Source: Hominimerdicola alba 8 (GTDB lineage: Bacteria > Bacillota > Clostridia > Oscillospirales > Ruminococcaceae). From it: a DNA stretch of 64,000 nt. The stretch spans positions 31,492-95,491 of the forward strand of contig NZ_ADKM02000086.1 in assembly GCF_000178155.2 (NCBI RefSeq), in the 5' to 3' direction. A program made the position numbers and the translations under genes. Below, piece after piece: positions 47,331 to 55,842 of the stretch (its first letter is position 1; each line of letters begins with the position of its first letter). A model generated the notes under the pieces. It was not told where the DNA came from and made no database searches. It saw nothing but the letters and a program-made list of their open reading frames with translations.

Positions 47331-49379
47331 TTACTTTACAGTGATAGTCACAGCGTTCTTGATAGCGTTTGCAACATCCCATGTACCGTTTACCTTAGCG
47401 GCGATAGCTACCTTGTAACTCTTGCCTGCTGTGAGGTTCTTGGGTGTTGTGTATGACAGGGTCGATGCGGAGATAGACTGTGTCTGGATCCTCCACTTGC
47501 CTGCCAGATAAACTGCTATGCCGTAATTCTGGGCATTGTTTACCTTGTCCCATGTAAATCTTACCTGATGGTACTGTTCGCTGTATGCCACCTGAACGTT
47601 TGTCGGGTAAGTAACAGTACCCGCAACATCTTTCGCCATAACATTTATAGCGTTGGAATAATCAGTACCCCAAGTGCCGTTAGACTTTGCCACAACAGCG
47701 ATCTGATAAACTACACCCGATGTCAGACCTGTTACAGTGTAGGAAGTGGCAGAAGTTTCAGCCAGCTTCTTCCAGCTTGAACCGTTCTTCTGGTAAACTG
47801 CATAGCCCTCAGCACCGCTTGCTGCCGACCAGCTGAGTTTAGCGCTGTTCTCAGCGGCAGTGTATGTCAGGTTCTTTACAACAGCAGGTGTTTCGGGATC
47901 AATGATTATCGGATCGGAATGCTGTACCTTCGTACCGCCGTCGAGGTTACTGCCCTCAGTCGAAGCGTAGTTAGCATAGAAATCGTTCAGCGAGATACCG
48001 TCCTTACCCAGTGCCACCTGATGGTCAAGTCCGATAGGCTTTTTGGTCGTCTGAGTCTTCCAGATAGCGGGATAGTAGTAGGTATCATACTTCTCGGTAT
48101 CCCAGTTGATGGTAGTCTTGCCCTTGATGTTGCCGGCACCATCGCGTACAACGCCGAACTGGATATCCTTCCACAGTCCGCCTGTGTCACCGGAGTCATC
48201 GTTCAGGCACCAGAAGGTGTGGTTTACGTGGTGCTTTATCATATAGTCACGCAGAAGACCCAGCCACTTTTCATTGTCGCCGCCGTCAAGTCTGCCGCCC
48301 CATTCGCCTATCAGCAGAGGGTACATATCCTTTTCTACCAGATATGCCCAAGTGTCATACCAGTAATCGTCAAGCAGAGTTTGCTCAGTGAAGTCCTTGT
48401 GGAACCAGGGCTGGTCACTTACTACAGGACCGTAGTCGTGAGGAGAATAAACTATCTGGCTGGTGCCCGACTCAGGCAGTATAGGATACTTTGCAACACC
48501 GCGCAGGTTGCCGCCCCACCAAGCGCCGTGACCCTCGAAGCCTTCAACGCCTTCGATCAGGATAAGTGCATCAGGGTTCTTTGCGAGTATAGCGTTAGCA
48601 CAGTCCTCAGCAGCTTTTTTCCAGTTGTTGGGTGCGTTTGAATTGTCCCAGATAGCGTCAACAGGTGCGCCGCCGTAGGTGCTGTGAGGCTCGTTCTTAA
48701 GGTCGAAGCCTATCAGTGTATCATCGTTCTTGTAATGATCGGCAGCCCATGCCAGAGTTTCTATCCACAGATCGGTCGTAACTGTGACATTCTTGCCGTC
48801 ACGTCCCTTGAAACTCTTGCCGTACCACAGACCATAGTTGTGACCTGAGTTGTTGGACTCAGGGCTATGGATATCGATGAAGCACTTAACACCGTACTTC
48901 TTGCACTTTGCGAGCAGTACTTCAAAAGTCTGCTGGCTGTTTGCTACCTCGCCGTTGATGATAAGGTCAACGTTGATTGGATAGTTAGGATCATCATTAG
49001 GATTTACGCTGGAGATCGGGTCGGGGTCGCCTATCATCCAGTTGTAGAGCAGTTCGGTGGAAACGGGCAGTCTGAGCACATTTACGCCATGATCTGCTAT
49101 ATCCTTCACCATGTCATCGATATCACCGCTCCACAGATAGTGAGGTGCGCATTCGGTGCAGTTGAAGCCGAACCAGTTTGCGCCTGTCAGCCAGACTTCA
49201 TTGCCGTTCTTGTCATACAGACGGCTGCCTTTTGCGTGGAGCCAGTCATCATTGGTGTCATTCACTGCTGATGTTGCAGCACTTGCAGTGACAACTGCGG
49301 GCATGCTTGCAGCAGCGAAAGACAATGTCAGTGCAGCCACCGAAGCAGCAGCGGTCATTCTTTTGAATACTTTGTTCAT
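47331..49379 (-). CDS. Secreted GH5 endoglucanase with two fibronectin-III-like repeats
   Basis: A 682-residue secreted enzyme. A signal peptide (about 1-35, ending ATASA-type ASAA) precedes a GH5 catalytic domain (about 40-470). The acid/base Glu230 is in FDLKNEPH and the nucleophile Glu359 in LLIGEWGG. LTGANWFGFNCTE and NVLRLPVS are further GH5 landmarks. Two C-terminal repeats (about 502-588 and 590-682), with NLTYTAAENSAKLSW-type patterns, are fibronectin-III-like and may bind substrate. There is no dockerin, so it is not a cellulosome component by sequence. The start follows CAGGAGGGGTATAAGTT. A GAAAACGTTTTC operator lies in the leader, pointing to catabolite control. Confidence 0.95.
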   Translation of the reverse strand: MNKVFKRMTAAASVAALTLSFAAASMPAVVTASAATSAVNDTNDDWLHAKGSRLYDKNGNEVWLTGANWFGFNCTECAPHYLWSGDIDDMVKDIADHGVNVLRLPVSTELLYNWMIGDPDPISSVNPNDDPNYPINVDLIINGEVANSQQTFEVLLAKCKKYGVKCFIDIHSPESNNSGHNYGLWYGKSFKGRDGKNVTVTTDLWIETLAWAADHYKNDDTLIGFDLKNEPHSTYGGAPVDAIWDNSNAPNNWKKAAEDCANAILAKNPDALILIEGVEGFEGHGAWWGGNLRGVAKYPILPESGTSQIVYSPHDYGPVVSDQPWFHKDFTEQTLLDDYWYDTWAYLVEKDMYPLLIGEWGGRLDGGDNEKWLGLLRDYMIKHHVNHTFWCLNDDSGDTGGLWKDIQFGVVRDGAGNIKGKTTINWDTEKYDTYYYPAIWKTQTTKKPIGLDHQVALGKDGISLNDFYANYASTEGSNLDGGTKVQHSDPIIIDPETPAVVKNLTYTAAENSAKLSWSAASGAEGYAVYQKNGSSWKKLAETSATSYTVTGLTSGVVYQIAVVAKSNGTWGTDYSNAINVMAKDVAGTVTYPTNVQVAYSEQYHQVRFTWDKVNNAQNYGIAVYLAGKWRIQTQSISASTLSYTTPKNLTAGKSYKVAIAAKVNGTWDVANAIKNAVTITVK

Positions 49380-49405
49380 AACTTATACCCCTCCTGTAAA
49401 TAACC

Positions 49406-49417
49406 GAAAACGTTTTC
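49406..49417 (-). promoter_or_regulatory. Palindromic operator in the cellulase leader
   Basis: A perfect 12 bp palindrome GAAAACGTTTTC, about 27 bp before the start codon and about 140 nt after the predicted transcription start. It has the form of a LacI-family/CcpA-type site and shares its core with the repeats before pfkA. Confidence 0.65.
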
Positions 49418-49560
49418 AAATCAGTGTATGACGATACCCCTGCAGCAGCGCATGATGCCCTGTCAACACCCGACTTTAATTTGGCAAAACGCCCATGACA
49501 GCGGATCCACACGATACATGCAGGTCATAGCCGATACAAATTCGGTTCTCTCATGATTTT

Positions 49561-49589
49561 ATTTTAACATCAAACCAATAAATTGTCAA
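49561..49589 (-). promoter_or_regulatory. Promoter of the GH5 cellulase
   Basis: Minus-strand TTGACA (49589-49584), 17 bp, TAAAAT (49566-49561), giving a leader of about 175 nt. The rest of the 400-bp gap up to 49793 holds only a weak hairpin (AGCCG/CGGCT, 49739-49785) that may end the upstream operon. Confidence 0.82.
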
Positions 49590-49793
49590 GCAACATATTG
49601 TAAACATTCAACAGAAAGGCGGATTGACTTTGATAGTTTTAATATATTATTCTGATTTACGACAAAATGCGTACAACTATTTTATCATTTATGAAAATAC
49701 TTTTTGAACTTTTTCACACACAAGTCTGCCGCAAAATACAGAAAGCCGCGCAGATACGCTGTTAATGCGACCTGTACGGCTGAGTGTTTTACA

Positions 49794-50834
49794 TCATATC
49801 TTCTGACTGCCTGTTGACCAGACATGCTTTTCATTTTTATTGGCAGGCTTATTCTGAGCCATAACACCTGCCAGCCGGTGAGGGATATACGGCTCTTCAA
49901 GATAGCTTATCTCTTCGGCTGAAAGTTCTATATCCACTGCTTTTGCCGCACCCTCGATATGGTGCAGCTTTGTAGCGCCAACCACAGGAGCCGTCACTTT
50001 TGTCAGCAGCCACGCAAGGCTTATCTCAGTCATGCTGACGCCGCGCTTTTCAGCAAGTTCAGCCACTCTTCTTATTATGACCTCGTCCTGCGTTTTGGTA
50101 GCATCGTACTTGAATTTAGCATAGCTGTCTTCTTCTGCACGCTTTGAACTCTCCTCAGGCAGGCGTGCAAGTCTGCCGCTGGCGAGGGCACTGTAGGGGG
50201 TCATGGCGATATTGTCCTCAGCGCACAGACCTGCCATCTCGCGTTCTTCCTCACGGAAGATAAGGTTATAATGCCCCTGAATGCTGACGAACTTCGCAAA
50301 GCCTTCCCTTTCTGCCAAAGCGTTCGCTTTTGCAAGCTGCCACGCAAAGCAGTTTGAAATTCCTATATACCGCGCTTTACCCGCCTTTACTACCCTGTTG
50401 AGCCCCTCCATGATATCATATATCGGGGTGTTGTGATCCCACATGTGATAGATGTACAGGTCAACGCAGTCCATGCCGAGATTTTCAAGGCTTTTGTTTA
50501 TCATGCGCTCGATATGCTTCTGACCTGTAATGCCTGCTTCGATATCGGCAGGCGTTCTCGGCAGGAATTTTGTAGCCACCACTACATCATCGCGTTTGGC
50601 AAAGTCCCTCAGTGCCCTGCCCACATACTGTTCGCTTGTGCCCGACTGGTAGGCTATTGCAGTATCGAAGAAATTCACGCCCAGTTCAAGACCGCGCCTT
50701 ATTATCTCGCGGGAATGTTCTTCATCTATCGTCCATGAATGCTGACCGTTCTGTGCATCGCCAAAGCCCATGCAGCCCATACATATACGTGAAACGTTCA
50801 GTTCTGAATTTCCGAGTTTTGTGTACTTCATCAT
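49794..50834 (-). CDS. Aldo/keto reductase
   Basis: A 346-residue NADPH-type aldo/keto reductase. The catalytic tetrad is present: Asp in FFDTAIAYQ (about 56), Tyr in the same segment (about 61), Lys in VVATKFLPR (about 88) and His in YIYHMWD (about 128). GISNCFAWQL and the nucleotide-binding GATKLHHIEGA near the end are typical. The ATG at 50834 overlaps the TetR stop (ATGA) and AGGAGG lies inside the TetR coding sequence. It is presumably the target of that regulator; the carbonyl substrate is unknown. Confidence 0.94.
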   Translation of the reverse strand: MMKYTKLGNSELNVSRICMGCMGFGDAQNGQHSWTIDEEHSREIIRRGLELGVNFFDTAIAYQSGTSEQYVGRALRDFAKRDDVVVATKFLPRTPADIEAGITGQKHIERMINKSLENLGMDCVDLYIYHMWDHNTPIYDIMEGLNRVVKAGKARYIGISNCFAWQLAKANALAEREGFAKFVSIQGHYNLIFREEEREMAGLCAEDNIAMTPYSALASGRLARLPEESSKRAEEDSYAKFKYDATKTQDEVIIRRVAELAEKRGVSMTEISLAWLLTKVTAPVVGATKLHHIEGAAKAVDIELSAEEISYLEEPYIPHRLAGVMAQNKPANKNEKHVWSTGSQKI

Positions 50835-51448
50835 TTTCCTCCTATCAGCCGCATAACACAGGAATAAACCAGTTCGTAAATGCTGTGCATCTTGAAATCC
50901 ATCTCAGCCTCACGCATGGCGCAAAGCTGTTTTTCAGTTGCCACCGCGTAAGGGTATACCCCGAAAAGAAACGGGAAAAACACGAAAATAAAACTCTCGC
51001 TGTCGCTCTGCGGGAAGAACTTTGTGACACACGCCCGCACAGCGTCCAGTGAAGCGCCGTATGCCGCCTTGAACTCTGTCAGCCGTTCGGGACGGGAATT
51101 TTCTTCCATATCATAGTGGTTCATCGCAAGCAGTTTTAAGAGTTGTTCATGCTTTTCCAGCGAATGCCCCAGCGCTGCCGCAAGTTCCTCAGCCGACATG
51201 CTGTCATGCCCGTCAGCAAGTTCATTCAGTTCAGCCGCCCAGTTATCGTATTCACGCTGCATCAGTGCAAGGAATATCTCCTCCTTTGTGCGGAAATAGT
51301 TGTAGATAGACGGTCTTGAAAAGCTGGTTTCAACGCTTATCTCTTTCAGCGTTATTTCTTTGAAACTCATTGTCTTGTACAGCTTTTCACATGCGCTGAT
51401 TATCTCTTCCCTGCGCGAAGCTGTCAGTTCGGGCGAACCTTTCGGCAT
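50831..51448 (-). CDS. TetR-family regulator of the aldo/keto reductase operon
   Basis: A 205-residue TetR protein with the helix-turn-helix in FKEITLKEISVETSFSRPSIYNYFRTKEEIFLALM (about 29-63). The N-terminus PKGSPELTASRREEI is also common in the family. Its promoter has two TGACA-N3-TGTCA palindromes, so autorepression is likely. The reductase gene overlaps its stop. The start at 51448 follows AAGGAGGTATTACCG. Confidence 0.93.
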   Translation of the reverse strand: MPKGSPELTASRREEIISACEKLYKTMSFKEITLKEISVETSFSRPSIYNYFRTKEEIFLALMQREYDNWAAELNELADGHDSMSAEELAAALGHSLEKHEQLLKLLAMNHYDMEENSRPERLTEFKAAYGASLDAVRACVTKFFPQSDSESFIFVFFPFLFGVYPYAVATEKQLCAMREAEMDFKMHSIYELVYSCVMRLIGGK

Positions 51449-51486
51449 CGGTAATACCTCCTTAAAATAGCAGTGCAGAACTTTTC

Positions 51487-51536
51487 TGACACCATGTCAC
51501 TATCAACATTATAACAGTATTCTGACACAATGTCAA
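51487..51536 (-). promoter_or_regulatory. Promoter with twin TetR operators
   Basis: Minus-strand TTGACA (51536-51531), 17 bp, TATAAT (51513-51508). Two 13 bp palindromes TGACA-NNN-TGTCA lie at 51523-51535 (overlapping -35) and 51487-51499 (just past the start site), 36 bp apart centre to centre. Confidence 0.88.
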
Positions 51537-51633
51537 CATCTTTTCCCATTTTCAGCACAATGCACTAACTTACCTGCCTCGAACAAAACATTCTGCCCAC
51601 ATAAAATTGTATTTAAACAAATTTATGCTTTTT

Positions 51634-51799
51634 TAATTATGACTATCCCTTTAGCACACCGGCTGAAAATGCGGCAAACAAAAGGATAATTGATCGCAGG
51701 ATATCTTTCCCCCGCCTGCGGCGGGGGAAAGATATCCGCCAACCACTTTAAGTTCTGCTAGATCGCTGTTTTTTTGTGGTGTGTCAGCGGGATAACCAT
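51634..51799. repeat. Interspersed repeat family B, long copy 2
   Basis: About 166 bp. The two outer blocks match the copy at 22719-22848 closely; the middle carries a 39 bp G/C hairpin absent there. It ends 25 bp before the promoter of the DUF3810-type gene. Confidence 0.82.
51699..51737. repeat. REP-like G/C-rich hairpin, copy 3 (inside repeat B)
   Basis: A perfect 18 bp stem (GGATATCTTTCCCCCGCC and complement) with a three-base loop, the strongest hairpin in the window. It shares its core with 19606-19638 and, more loosely, 10145-10180. It has no T run, so it is not a standard terminator. Confidence 0.8.
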
Positions 51800-51823
51800 A
51801 TTTTTAATTACAGTTTTTGGTGA

Positions 51824-51852
51824 TTGACTTGACCGTCAAAATATGCTATAAT
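51824..51852 (+). promoter_or_regulatory. Promoter of the DUF3810-type gene
   Basis: TTGACT (51824-51829), 17 bp, TATAAT (51847-51852), 40 nt before the start codon. Confidence 0.85.
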
Positions 51853-51891
51853 ATATTAAATTGTAAAATAATTTGTAAATGGAGTGATATC

Positions 51892-53007
51892 TTGAAAGAA
51901 CTGACTGCATACTGGAAAACCGCTCTGCTGATACTGTCGCTGTCGGTGCTGATGCTTTGTGCGAAGTTTTTTCCGAAATACTGTGACAAGTACACTGACA
52001 AATTCTACAGCCGCATCTGTGACGGTGTAAGCAAACTGACAGGCAGGATACCTTTTGCACTTGGCGAGGTGCTGATGTTTGTCGGTGCGTTGGCGGTGGT
52101 ACTTTGCCCAATATTCCTGATACTGCTGATATTTCTGCACAAAAAGGCTAAATACCGCAAATTCTGTGCAGGTTTCCACAAAACTGTTCTGATGACACTG
52201 CTGTGTGTGGTGCTGATATACATGCCCACATGGTATATACCTTTCAGCGGGACTTTACTGGGCGAAGGTACCGTTGCAAGGCGTGATAATTTCGACAACG
52301 ACCAAGTCGGCACACTGCTGAGGTATTCTATCGAGGGTGCAAACTCTGCAGCTGAGGAGATAGAGATAAAAGAGGACGGCACTGTGGTCTTCCCCGATGA
52401 TGAAGAACTTCACAGAAAAACCGTTGAAGCCATGAAATCGCTGAAAGACGAGTACTCAAGACTTGCGGGCTACTATCCGCCCGTCAAGCGTGCGATGTGT
52501 TCGGGCATACTTGATCACATGGGGATAGGCGGCTACAACTACCCTTTCACGATGGAACCCACCATAAACAAGTACTACGACCCCCTCTACCTGCCTTTTA
52601 TAGAAGCCCATGAACTGGCACACCACAAAGGATATTACAAGGAGAACGAAGCGAATTTCCTGAGCATGGTGGCTCTTTCGGAGAGCGATGACCCATTTCT
52701 GAGGCTGTCGGGTTTTTATCAGATGTACTGGTATCTTATCGATGAATATAACTTCCCCGATGACCCGTCAGATGAACCGTATATCAGTGAGCGCACCGAA
52801 CAGATAATCGATGCCTCAACTTACATACTCAATCAAAAGTACAAGAGTGAGCCTAACGCTGTTGATGATTCACCTCAGGAAGTACAGCAGTTCATCAGTG
52901 ATGTTTCCGACGAGGGCTGGGATATACAGAGCGAAGTGCTCAAAGAAAACACATACAGCGGTTGTGTAAAGCTGTTGTTGGAGTACTACTACGGTAAATT
53001 ATACTGA
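51892..53007 (+). CDS. DUF3810-type membrane protein with HExxH motif
   Basis: A 371-residue protein with three membrane segments (about 10-28, 60-85, 104-125) and a soluble extracellular domain. EAHELAHHKGYYKENEANFLS (about 244-264) has the HExxH zinc motif and a downstream Glu, so it is probably a membrane metallopeptidase of the DUF3810 family. The start is the TTG at 51892, seven bases after GGAG; earlier in-frame starts overlap the promoter. The target is unknown. A terminator follows at 53079. Confidence 0.82.
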   Translation: MKELTAYWKTALLILSLSVLMLCAKFFPKYCDKYTDKFYSRICDGVSKLTGRIPFALGEVLMFVGALAVVLCPIFLILLIFLHKKAKYRKFCAGFHKTVLMTLLCVVLIYMPTWYIPFSGTLLGEGTVARRDNFDNDQVGTLLRYSIEGANSAAEEIEIKEDGTVVFPDDEELHRKTVEAMKSLKDEYSRLAGYYPPVKRAMCSGILDHMGIGGYNYPFTMEPTINKYYDPLYLPFIEAHELAHHKGYYKENEANFLSMVALSESDDPFLRLSGFYQMYWYLIDEYNFPDDPSDEPYISERTEQIIDASTYILNQKYKSEPNAVDDSPQEVQQFISDVSDEGWDIQSEVLKENTYSGCVKLLLEYYYGKLY

Positions 53008-53078
53008 TATATCAGACCTCACGGACGGGCTGACGGATACATCAGTGAGTACATTTTGCCACAAATAATACGTGTCTT

Positions 53079-53116
53079 AAGCAAGGGAAAAGCCGACAGC
53101 GTCCCTTGCTTTTCTT
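53079..53116 (+). terminator. Terminator after the DUF3810-type gene
   Basis: AAGCAAGGGA/TCCCTTGCTT 10 bp stem, followed by TTTTCTT. Confidence 0.82.
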
Positions 53117-53133
53117 ATGGCAAACAACCTGTA

Positions 53134-53162
53134 TTGCAATTTTCGGCAAGCTGTGGTATCAT
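53134..53162 (+). promoter_or_regulatory. Promoter of the response regulator/kinase pair
   Basis: TTGCAA (53134-53139), 17 bp, TATCAT (53157-53162), 30 nt before the start codon. Confidence 0.68.
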
Positions 53163-53191
53163 AATAGAAAAAGTTGAAAAGAGGAATGACT

Positions 53192-53878
53192 GTGGAAAAA
53201 AAACGCATTCTGATAGTTGATGACGAACAGGAACTTTCGGGGATAATCGCTGAGATGCTGGCAGGCTGTGGATACGATACCGACACTGCCGCCGATTCCG
53301 AACACGCTTACAGTCTGCTGGGGCAGAAGAACTATCATCTGATACTTCTTGATATAAATCTGCCTGACGGCACAGGATTTGAGATATGCCGACAGCTGAG
53401 AGAGGCTTCACATGTGCCTGTGATATTCGCAAGCGCACGCACTGCTGAGGACGACCGCATAAACAGCTTCGATATAGGCGGTGATGACTACCTGCAAAAG
53501 CCATATTCGATGAAAGAACTGCTCTCGCGTGTGAATGCGCTGATGCGCCGCGCATACGGCGGAGAAGTCGATGGCAGTCTTGGATTTGGCGATGTGAAGA
53601 TAAACACCGCCAGCCGCACTGTCATTAAAGGTGGTAGAAATGTAGCACTGGCACAGCGCGAATTCGACCTGCTATGCTGTCTGTGCAGGAACAAGAACAC
53701 TGCTGTGCCGAAAGACAAGCTGATATCCGAAGTTTGGGGCGCGTTTTCGGAGGTCGAGCCATCTACGCTGACCGTACACATTCGCTGGCTTCGCGAAAAA
53801 CTTGAAGATGACCCTGCCGCACCTGTCTACATAAAGACTGTCTGGCGGCTGGGCTACATGCTGGAGGACGGAAAATGA
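53192..53878 (+). CDS. OmpR-family response regulator of the ABC transporter
   Basis: A 228-residue regulator. The receiver has LIVDDEQE near the start, the phosphorylated Asp in LILLDINLP (about 51) and Lys in YLQKPYSMKEL (about 102); the winged helix (about 130-228) ends TVWRLGYMLEDGK. The GTG at 53192 is preferred because AGAGGA lies six bases ahead of it; the ATG six bases earlier touches the ribosome site. The kinase gene overlaps its stop by four bases, and the ABC genes follow after a direct-repeat site. Confidence 0.93.
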   Translation: MEKKRILIVDDEQELSGIIAEMLAGCGYDTDTAADSEHAYSLLGQKNYHLILLDINLPDGTGFEICRQLREASHVPVIFASARTAEDDRINSFDIGGDDYLQKPYSMKELLSRVNALMRRAYGGEVDGSLGFGDVKINTASRTVIKGGRNVALAQREFDLLCCLCRNKNTAVPKDKLISEVWGAFSEVEPSTLTVHIRWLREKLEDDPAAPVYIKTVWRLGYMLEDGK

Positions 53879-55014
53879 ACAGACTTCTGACTGCCGCAAT
53901 AGCTTTTGCGCTCGTGATGATAGGCATAACTGCCGCCGCTGTAATACGCGGCAAAGAAAAGAGCGACCCTACAGGCGGCTGGGCTGTTGAACTCAACGAG
54001 ATAGAAAATCTGATAGAACAGGGCGACACAGAAAAGGCTTCGGCATGCGCCCGCGAACTCAGGCAGGAGATGCGCCGCGCCGAAACTGCTGTCCCGGACC
54101 ATACTTTGCCTGTAATGTGCGGGATATGCCTGCTGTTTCTGGGAGGAGTTTCATGCTACTGCTGGGTGGTCATGATAAGACCTTTCCACAAACTTTCGGA
54201 CTTTGCCGAACGGGTGGCGCTGGGCGACCTTGACACGCCGCTGGAATATCAGCGCACCAACTGGTTCGGGAAATTCACTTGGGCGTTCGACAGCATGCGG
54301 CGCGAGATACAGCGTGCCCGCGCCTGCGAAAAAGAAGCTGTCGAAAACAACAAGACGGTCATAGCTTCGCTGTCACACGATATCAAGACACCCGTATCAT
54401 CGATACGCGCATATGCCGAAGCACTGGAACTCGGAATGGACGGCGACCCCGAAAAGCGCGGCAGGTACATCTCGGTGATAATGCGCAAGTGCGATGAAGT
54501 ATCAAAGCTGACGGACGACCTGCTGACGCACTCACTTTCAGACCTCGACAAGCTGAAAATGAATCCCGAAAGATTTGAACTTAACGGTTTCCTGTACGAG
54601 ATACTTGAAGATATCTCAGCGGGCAGAGATGATGTGAGATTTGAGAAGCCCGCATATTCCATAGAAGTCTTCGCAGACAAGGGCAGGACTGCTCAGATAG
54701 CAGAAAATCTTATAAACAACGCCCGCAAATACGCAAAGACAGATATCAGCATAAGCGTCACACGCGATGAACACATGGCACACATAAAATTCCGCGACTA
54801 TGGCGGCGGCATTCCCGACAAGGACATGCCTTTCATCTTCGGGAAATTCTATCGGGGAAGCAACACGGCAGACGAACGCGGCGCGGGTCTGGGGCTGTTC
54901 ATAGTCAAATATATCGCTGAACAGTCGGGCGGCGAGGTAAAGCTGAGAAACTGCGGCGGCGCGGAAGTCACTGTAAGTCTGCCGACAGCACAGGACGGCG
55001 GGGATATGTCTTAA
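53875..55014 (+). CDS. Sensor histidine kinase of the ABC-transporter module
   Basis: A 379-residue kinase with membrane segments at about 5-22 and 78-98 enclosing a short extracellular loop of about 55 residues, then HAMP, HisKA with ASLSHDIKTPVSSIRAYAEAL (phosphorylated His near 167) and an ATPase domain with LINNARKYAK and GAGLGLFIVKY. The start overlaps the regulator's stop (ATGA). Position directly before an ABC exporter suggests it senses the transporter's substrate or cell-envelope stress. Confidence 0.93.
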   Translation: MNRLLTAAIAFALVMIGITAAAVIRGKEKSDPTGGWAVELNEIENLIEQGDTEKASACARELRQEMRRAETAVPDHTLPVMCGICLLFLGGVSCYCWVVMIRPFHKLSDFAERVALGDLDTPLEYQRTNWFGKFTWAFDSMRREIQRARACEKEAVENNKTVIASLSHDIKTPVSSIRAYAEALELGMDGDPEKRGRYISVIMRKCDEVSKLTDDLLTHSLSDLDKLKMNPERFELNGFLYEILEDISAGRDDVRFEKPAYSIEVFADKGRTAQIAENLINNARKYAKTDISISVTRDEHMAHIKFRDYGGGIPDKDMPFIFGKFYRGSNTADERGAGLGLFIVKYIAEQSGGEVKLRNCGGAEVTVSLPTAQDGGDMS

Positions 55015-55043
55015 GGATTTCTTAATACTGCCTGTGCTAGAAT
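55009..55043 (+). promoter_or_regulatory. Response-regulator site and promoter of the ABC transporter genes
   Basis: An imperfect direct repeat TCTTAAGGAT-TTCTTAATAC (55009-55028) ends ten bases before TAGAAT (55038-55043), and no -35 box is present at the usual distance. This is the layout of an OmpR-type activator site replacing -35. The 5' part overlaps the kinase stop codon. Confidence 0.68.
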
Positions 55044-55072
55044 ATGTACATAAAGCAAAAGGAGGACACTGA

Positions 55073-55834
55073 ATGAAAAAGGCTATTCTTTCCGCAAAAG
55101 GGCTTTGCAGGAGTTTTGCCCACAACGGCGGACAGATACATATTCTCACAGGCATGGATGTGGACATTTACGAAAAGGACTTCACGGTGATAATGGGAGC
55201 TTCGGGGTCGGGAAAATCGACCACGCTTTACGCACTCAGCGGCATGGACAGGGCTACGGGCGGACAGGTGATATACGGCGGCGAGGACATAGTGAGGATG
55301 AGCGAGAAAAAACTCTGTGCGCTCAGGCACAGCGATTTCGGATTTATCTTTCAGCAAATGCACCTTGTCAGCAATCTGACGATGTTCGAGAACATAACGG
55401 TACCCGGTTACCTCAGCAAGACCCGTTCTGCCGCAGAGATCGACAAACGCGCCCTTGAACTTATGGATAAAATGGGCATAAGCCATCTTAAGACGCATCT
55501 GCCATCGCAGTGTTCGGGCGGTGAACAGCAGCGCTGTGCGATCGCGCGGGCGGTCATACACGAACCTGTACTGCTCTTCGCTGATGAGCCTACAGGTGCG
55601 CTGAACAAGAAAAATACCACTGAGGTACTTGACCTGCTGACCGACCTCAACCGAGCGGGTCAGAGCATACTTATGGTGACCCATGATGCCCGCGCAGCAT
55701 GCAGAGCATCAAGGCTGCTGTACATCGAAGACGGCAGGGTCATCGGTGACCTTGAACTTACACCTTATGAAAAGCAGGAAGAGCACAGCCGCGAACAGCA
55801 GATAAACGCATGGCTCGCTTCGATGGAATGGTGA
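55073..55834 (+). CDS. ABC transporter ATP-binding protein (MacB/BceA type)
   Basis: A 253-residue ATPase of the MacB/LolD/BceA type. Walker [10 protein letters not shown] (about 44-52), Q-loop FQQMHLV, signature CSGGEQQR (about 145-152), Walker [12 protein letters not shown] and the His switch VTHDA are all intact. The signature begins with Cys instead of the usual Leu/Val. The ATG follows AAAGGAGGACACTGA. It partners the large permease that starts nine bases after its stop and is probably driven by the 55009-55043 site. Confidence 0.96.
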   Translation: MKKAILSAKGLCRSFAHNGGQIHILTGMDVDIYEKDFTVIMGASGSGKSTTLYALSGMDRATGGQVIYGGEDIVRMSEKKLCALRHSDFGFIFQQMHLVSNLTMFENITVPGYLSKTRSAAEIDKRALELMDKMGISHLKTHLPSQCSGGEQQRCAIARAVIHEPVLLFADEPTGALNKKNTTEVLDLLTDLNRAGQSILMVTHDARAACRASRLLYIEDGRVIGDLELTPYEKQEEHSREQQINAWLASMEW

Positions 55835-55842
55835 GGTGCGGC

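Noticed and set aside
47331..49379. Cellulosomal dockerin on the GH5 enzyme
   Set aside because: The C-terminus consists of fibronectin-III-like repeats; no pair of calcium-binding dockerin motifs is present.
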